Part shown: one piece after another, positions 30,804 to 32,058 of the stretch | Layout of the letters: every line of letters begins with the position of its first letter | Position numbering within the stretch: position 1 is the first letter of the stretch | Source of the DNA: Planctomycetota bacterium | GTDB taxonomy: Bacteria > Planctomycetota > UBA1135 > UBA2386 | DNA length: 32,058 nucleotides | NCBI GenBank assembly: GCA_016795295.1 | Contig: JAEUHP010000178.1 | Span: forward strand, 1-32,058 | Direction: 5' to 3' | Notes under the pieces: model-generated | Databases searched by the model: none | Seen by the model: the letters and a program-made list of their open reading frames with translations, nothing else | What the model was told of the DNA's origin: nothing | Translations under genes and position numbers: made by a program

Positions 30804-32058
30804 ATGCCCGCGGGTTCGCCGGCTGACCTGCCCGCCGGGACCGGCGCTGGCATGCCAAGCGTCGGCGCGTGCCCGGGCAGCGGCACGCCGCACTTCGCCT
30901 ACCGGAGCGGGGTGCTGCACTGCGAGGCCGTGCCGCTGCCGGAGCTCGCCGCTCGGCACGGGACACCGCTCCACGTCTACAGCCGCCGCACGTTGGTCGA
31001 GCGCGTGGGGGCGCTGCGCGCTGCCTTCGGTGCGGATGCCCTGCTCTGCTACGCCGTCAAGGCCAACGGCAACCTCGGCTTGCTACGGCTCCTGCACCAG
31101 CTCGGCACCGGCTTCGACGTGGTCAGCGGCGGCGAACTCGCGCGCATCGTCACTGCCGGCCTGCCGACCCGTGACGTGGTGTTCGCCGGCGTCGCCAAGC
31201 AGGCTGCCGAGATCGACGCCGCGGTGGCTGCCGGCATCCGGTTCTTCAACGTCGAATCGCCCCACGAACTGCCGTTGCTCGCCGCCGCCGGCGCGCGCGC
31301 CGGGCGCCGAGTCCCGGTGGCGCTGCGCCTCAACCCCGATGTCGCGGCCGGCGGGCACGCCTACATCACCACCGCCACCGCGGCGAACAAGTTCGGCATC
31401 GGCCTCGACGCCGCCGGCGAGTTCGTGCAGCACCTCGCGCGTGAGCCCTGGCTCGAACTGGTCGGCTACCACGTGCACCTCGGCAGCCAGTTGCGCAGTG
31501 CCGAGCCGTACCAACAGGCTTTGGCCAAGGTGCTCGCATTCTGCGCGGCTGCTCCGGAGCGGCGGCGCGGCATTCGCTACTACGATCTCGGCGGTGGCTT
31601 CGGCATCGGTTACGGCCAGGGAGCGCCGCTCGATCCCGCCGCGGTTGCAGCTGCGGTGCTGCCGAGGCTCGCGGAGCTGGGCTGGCAGGCCGTGGTCGAG
31701 CCCGGACGCCATCTGGTCGGCGACGCCGGGGTCTTGCTCACCACGGTGCTCGGCCACAAGGACAGCGCGGGAACCCGCTTCCTGCTGGTCGACGCGGCGA
31801 TGAACGATCTGTTGCGCCCGGCGCTCTACCAGGCCGAACACGTGATCGCGCCGGTGGTACCGCGCGCGGGCGCGCCGAGTGTGGTCGACGTGGTGGGGCC
31901 GGTGTGCGAGAGCGGGGACTTTCTGGCGCGTGGGCGCGCGTTGCCGCCCTGCGCGGTGGGAGATCGGCTGGCGGTGCTGGCCACCGGGGCCTACGGCGCG
32001 AGCATGGGGTCGAACTACAATTCGCGGTGCCGACCGGCCGAGGTGTTGGTCGACGGGG
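30804..32058 (+). CDS. lysA: Diaminopimelate decarboxylase, 3' end beyond the window
   Basis: 418 codons seen, the frame running off the right edge. PLP-dependent fold-type III decarboxylase making lysine from meso-diaminopimelate. Motifs: the PLP lysine in YAVKANGN (K86), HVHLGSQ (223-229), DLGGGFG-x-GY (261-270), EPGRHLVGDAG (299-309), CESGDFLA (368-375) and the active-site tail ATGAYGASMGSNYNSR (393-408). The N terminus has an unusual Pro/Gly/Ala-rich ~28-residue extension; a later in-frame ATG (30852) is possible. GGGGGG shortly before ATG 30804 is a good ribosome binding site. Transcribed directly behind the sigma factor gene. Confidence 0.95.
   Translation, partial: MPAGSPADLPAGTGAGMPSVGACPGSGTPHFAYRSGVLHCEAVPLPELAARHGTPLHVYSRRTLVERVGALRAAFGADALLCYAVKANGNLGLLRLLHQLGTGFDVVSGGELARIVTAGLPTRDVVFAGVAKQAAEIDAAVAAGIRFFNVESPHELPLLAAAGARAGRRVPVALRLNPDVAAGGHAYITTATAANKFGIGLDAAGEFVQHLAREPWLELVGYHVHLGSQLRSAEPYQQALAKVLAFCAAAPERRRGIRYYDLGGGFGIGYGQGAPLDPAAVAAAVLPRLAELGWQAVVEPGRHLVGDAGVLLTTVLGHKDSAGTRFLLVDAAMNDLLRPALYQAEHVIAPVVPRAGAPSVVDVVGPVCESGDFLARGRALPPCAVGDRLAVLATGAYGASMGSNYNSRCRPAEVLVDG

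Noticed and set aside
31030..31803. Rightward open frame within lysA
   Set aside because: Different frame from the clear diaminopimelate decarboxylase reading, which contains every PLP-family motif.

Overview
The window comes from a high-GC bacterium, most probably a member of the Planctomycetota. Evidence: many secreted proteins of planctomycete type (FG-GAP/putative-Ig, LamG-like and S15-type hydrolases ending in short beta-rich C-terminal modules), very large periplasmic proteins with carboxypeptidase-regulatory-like domains, and a housekeeping block (purA, uppS, cdsA, phoH, ybeY, a FliA/WhiG-type sigma factor, lysA). No tRNA, rRNA, insertion sequence, integrase or CRISPR array was seen.

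Layout. 1-3097: three leftward genes, namely a Tat-exported SGNH/GDSL hydrolase, a small secreted protein made of one C-terminal-type module, and a membrane-anchored hypothetical. 3320-4267: a rightward secreted protein with a thioredoxin-like look. 4362-5603: a leftward lipoprotein serine hydrolase of the beta-lactamase class C fold, divergent from the next operon. 5665-14641: a tight four-gene rightward operon. Two extracytoplasmic proteins with carboxypeptidase-regulatory-like domains flank two large multi-pass membrane proteins, each with repeated GDHT-containing domains of a glutamine-amidotransferase/DUF4350-like type. 14783-16601: two tandem paralogous secreted proteins built on a Thr-x-Cys-Pro heptad, the most unusual objects here. 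16602-17503: a gene-poor stretch with a hairpin terminator and a probable frameshifted gene remnant. 17504-24170: three large secreted proteins (FG-GAP/beta-propeller with Ig-like domains, S15-type hydrolase, LamG lectin-like). 24199-25260: a leftward hypothetical. 25379 to the end: the rightward housekeeping cluster, with lysA running off the window.

How the parts may work together. The left three quarters are almost wholly devoted to the cell surface. The four-gene operon looks like an envelope module, and the membrane cores of its two central proteins faintly recall exosortases with the catalytic cysteine missing. The Cys-heptad pair lies directly downstream on the same strand behind its own promoter-like sequence. 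Its Cys/Thr/Pro composition fits a cross-linked wall or surface-layer component. The right quarter couples purine synthesis, undecaprenyl and phospholipid precursor synthesis, RNA maturation and lysine/diaminopimelate metabolism. A weak -10-like hexamer (TANNCT) recurs upstream of several transcription units.
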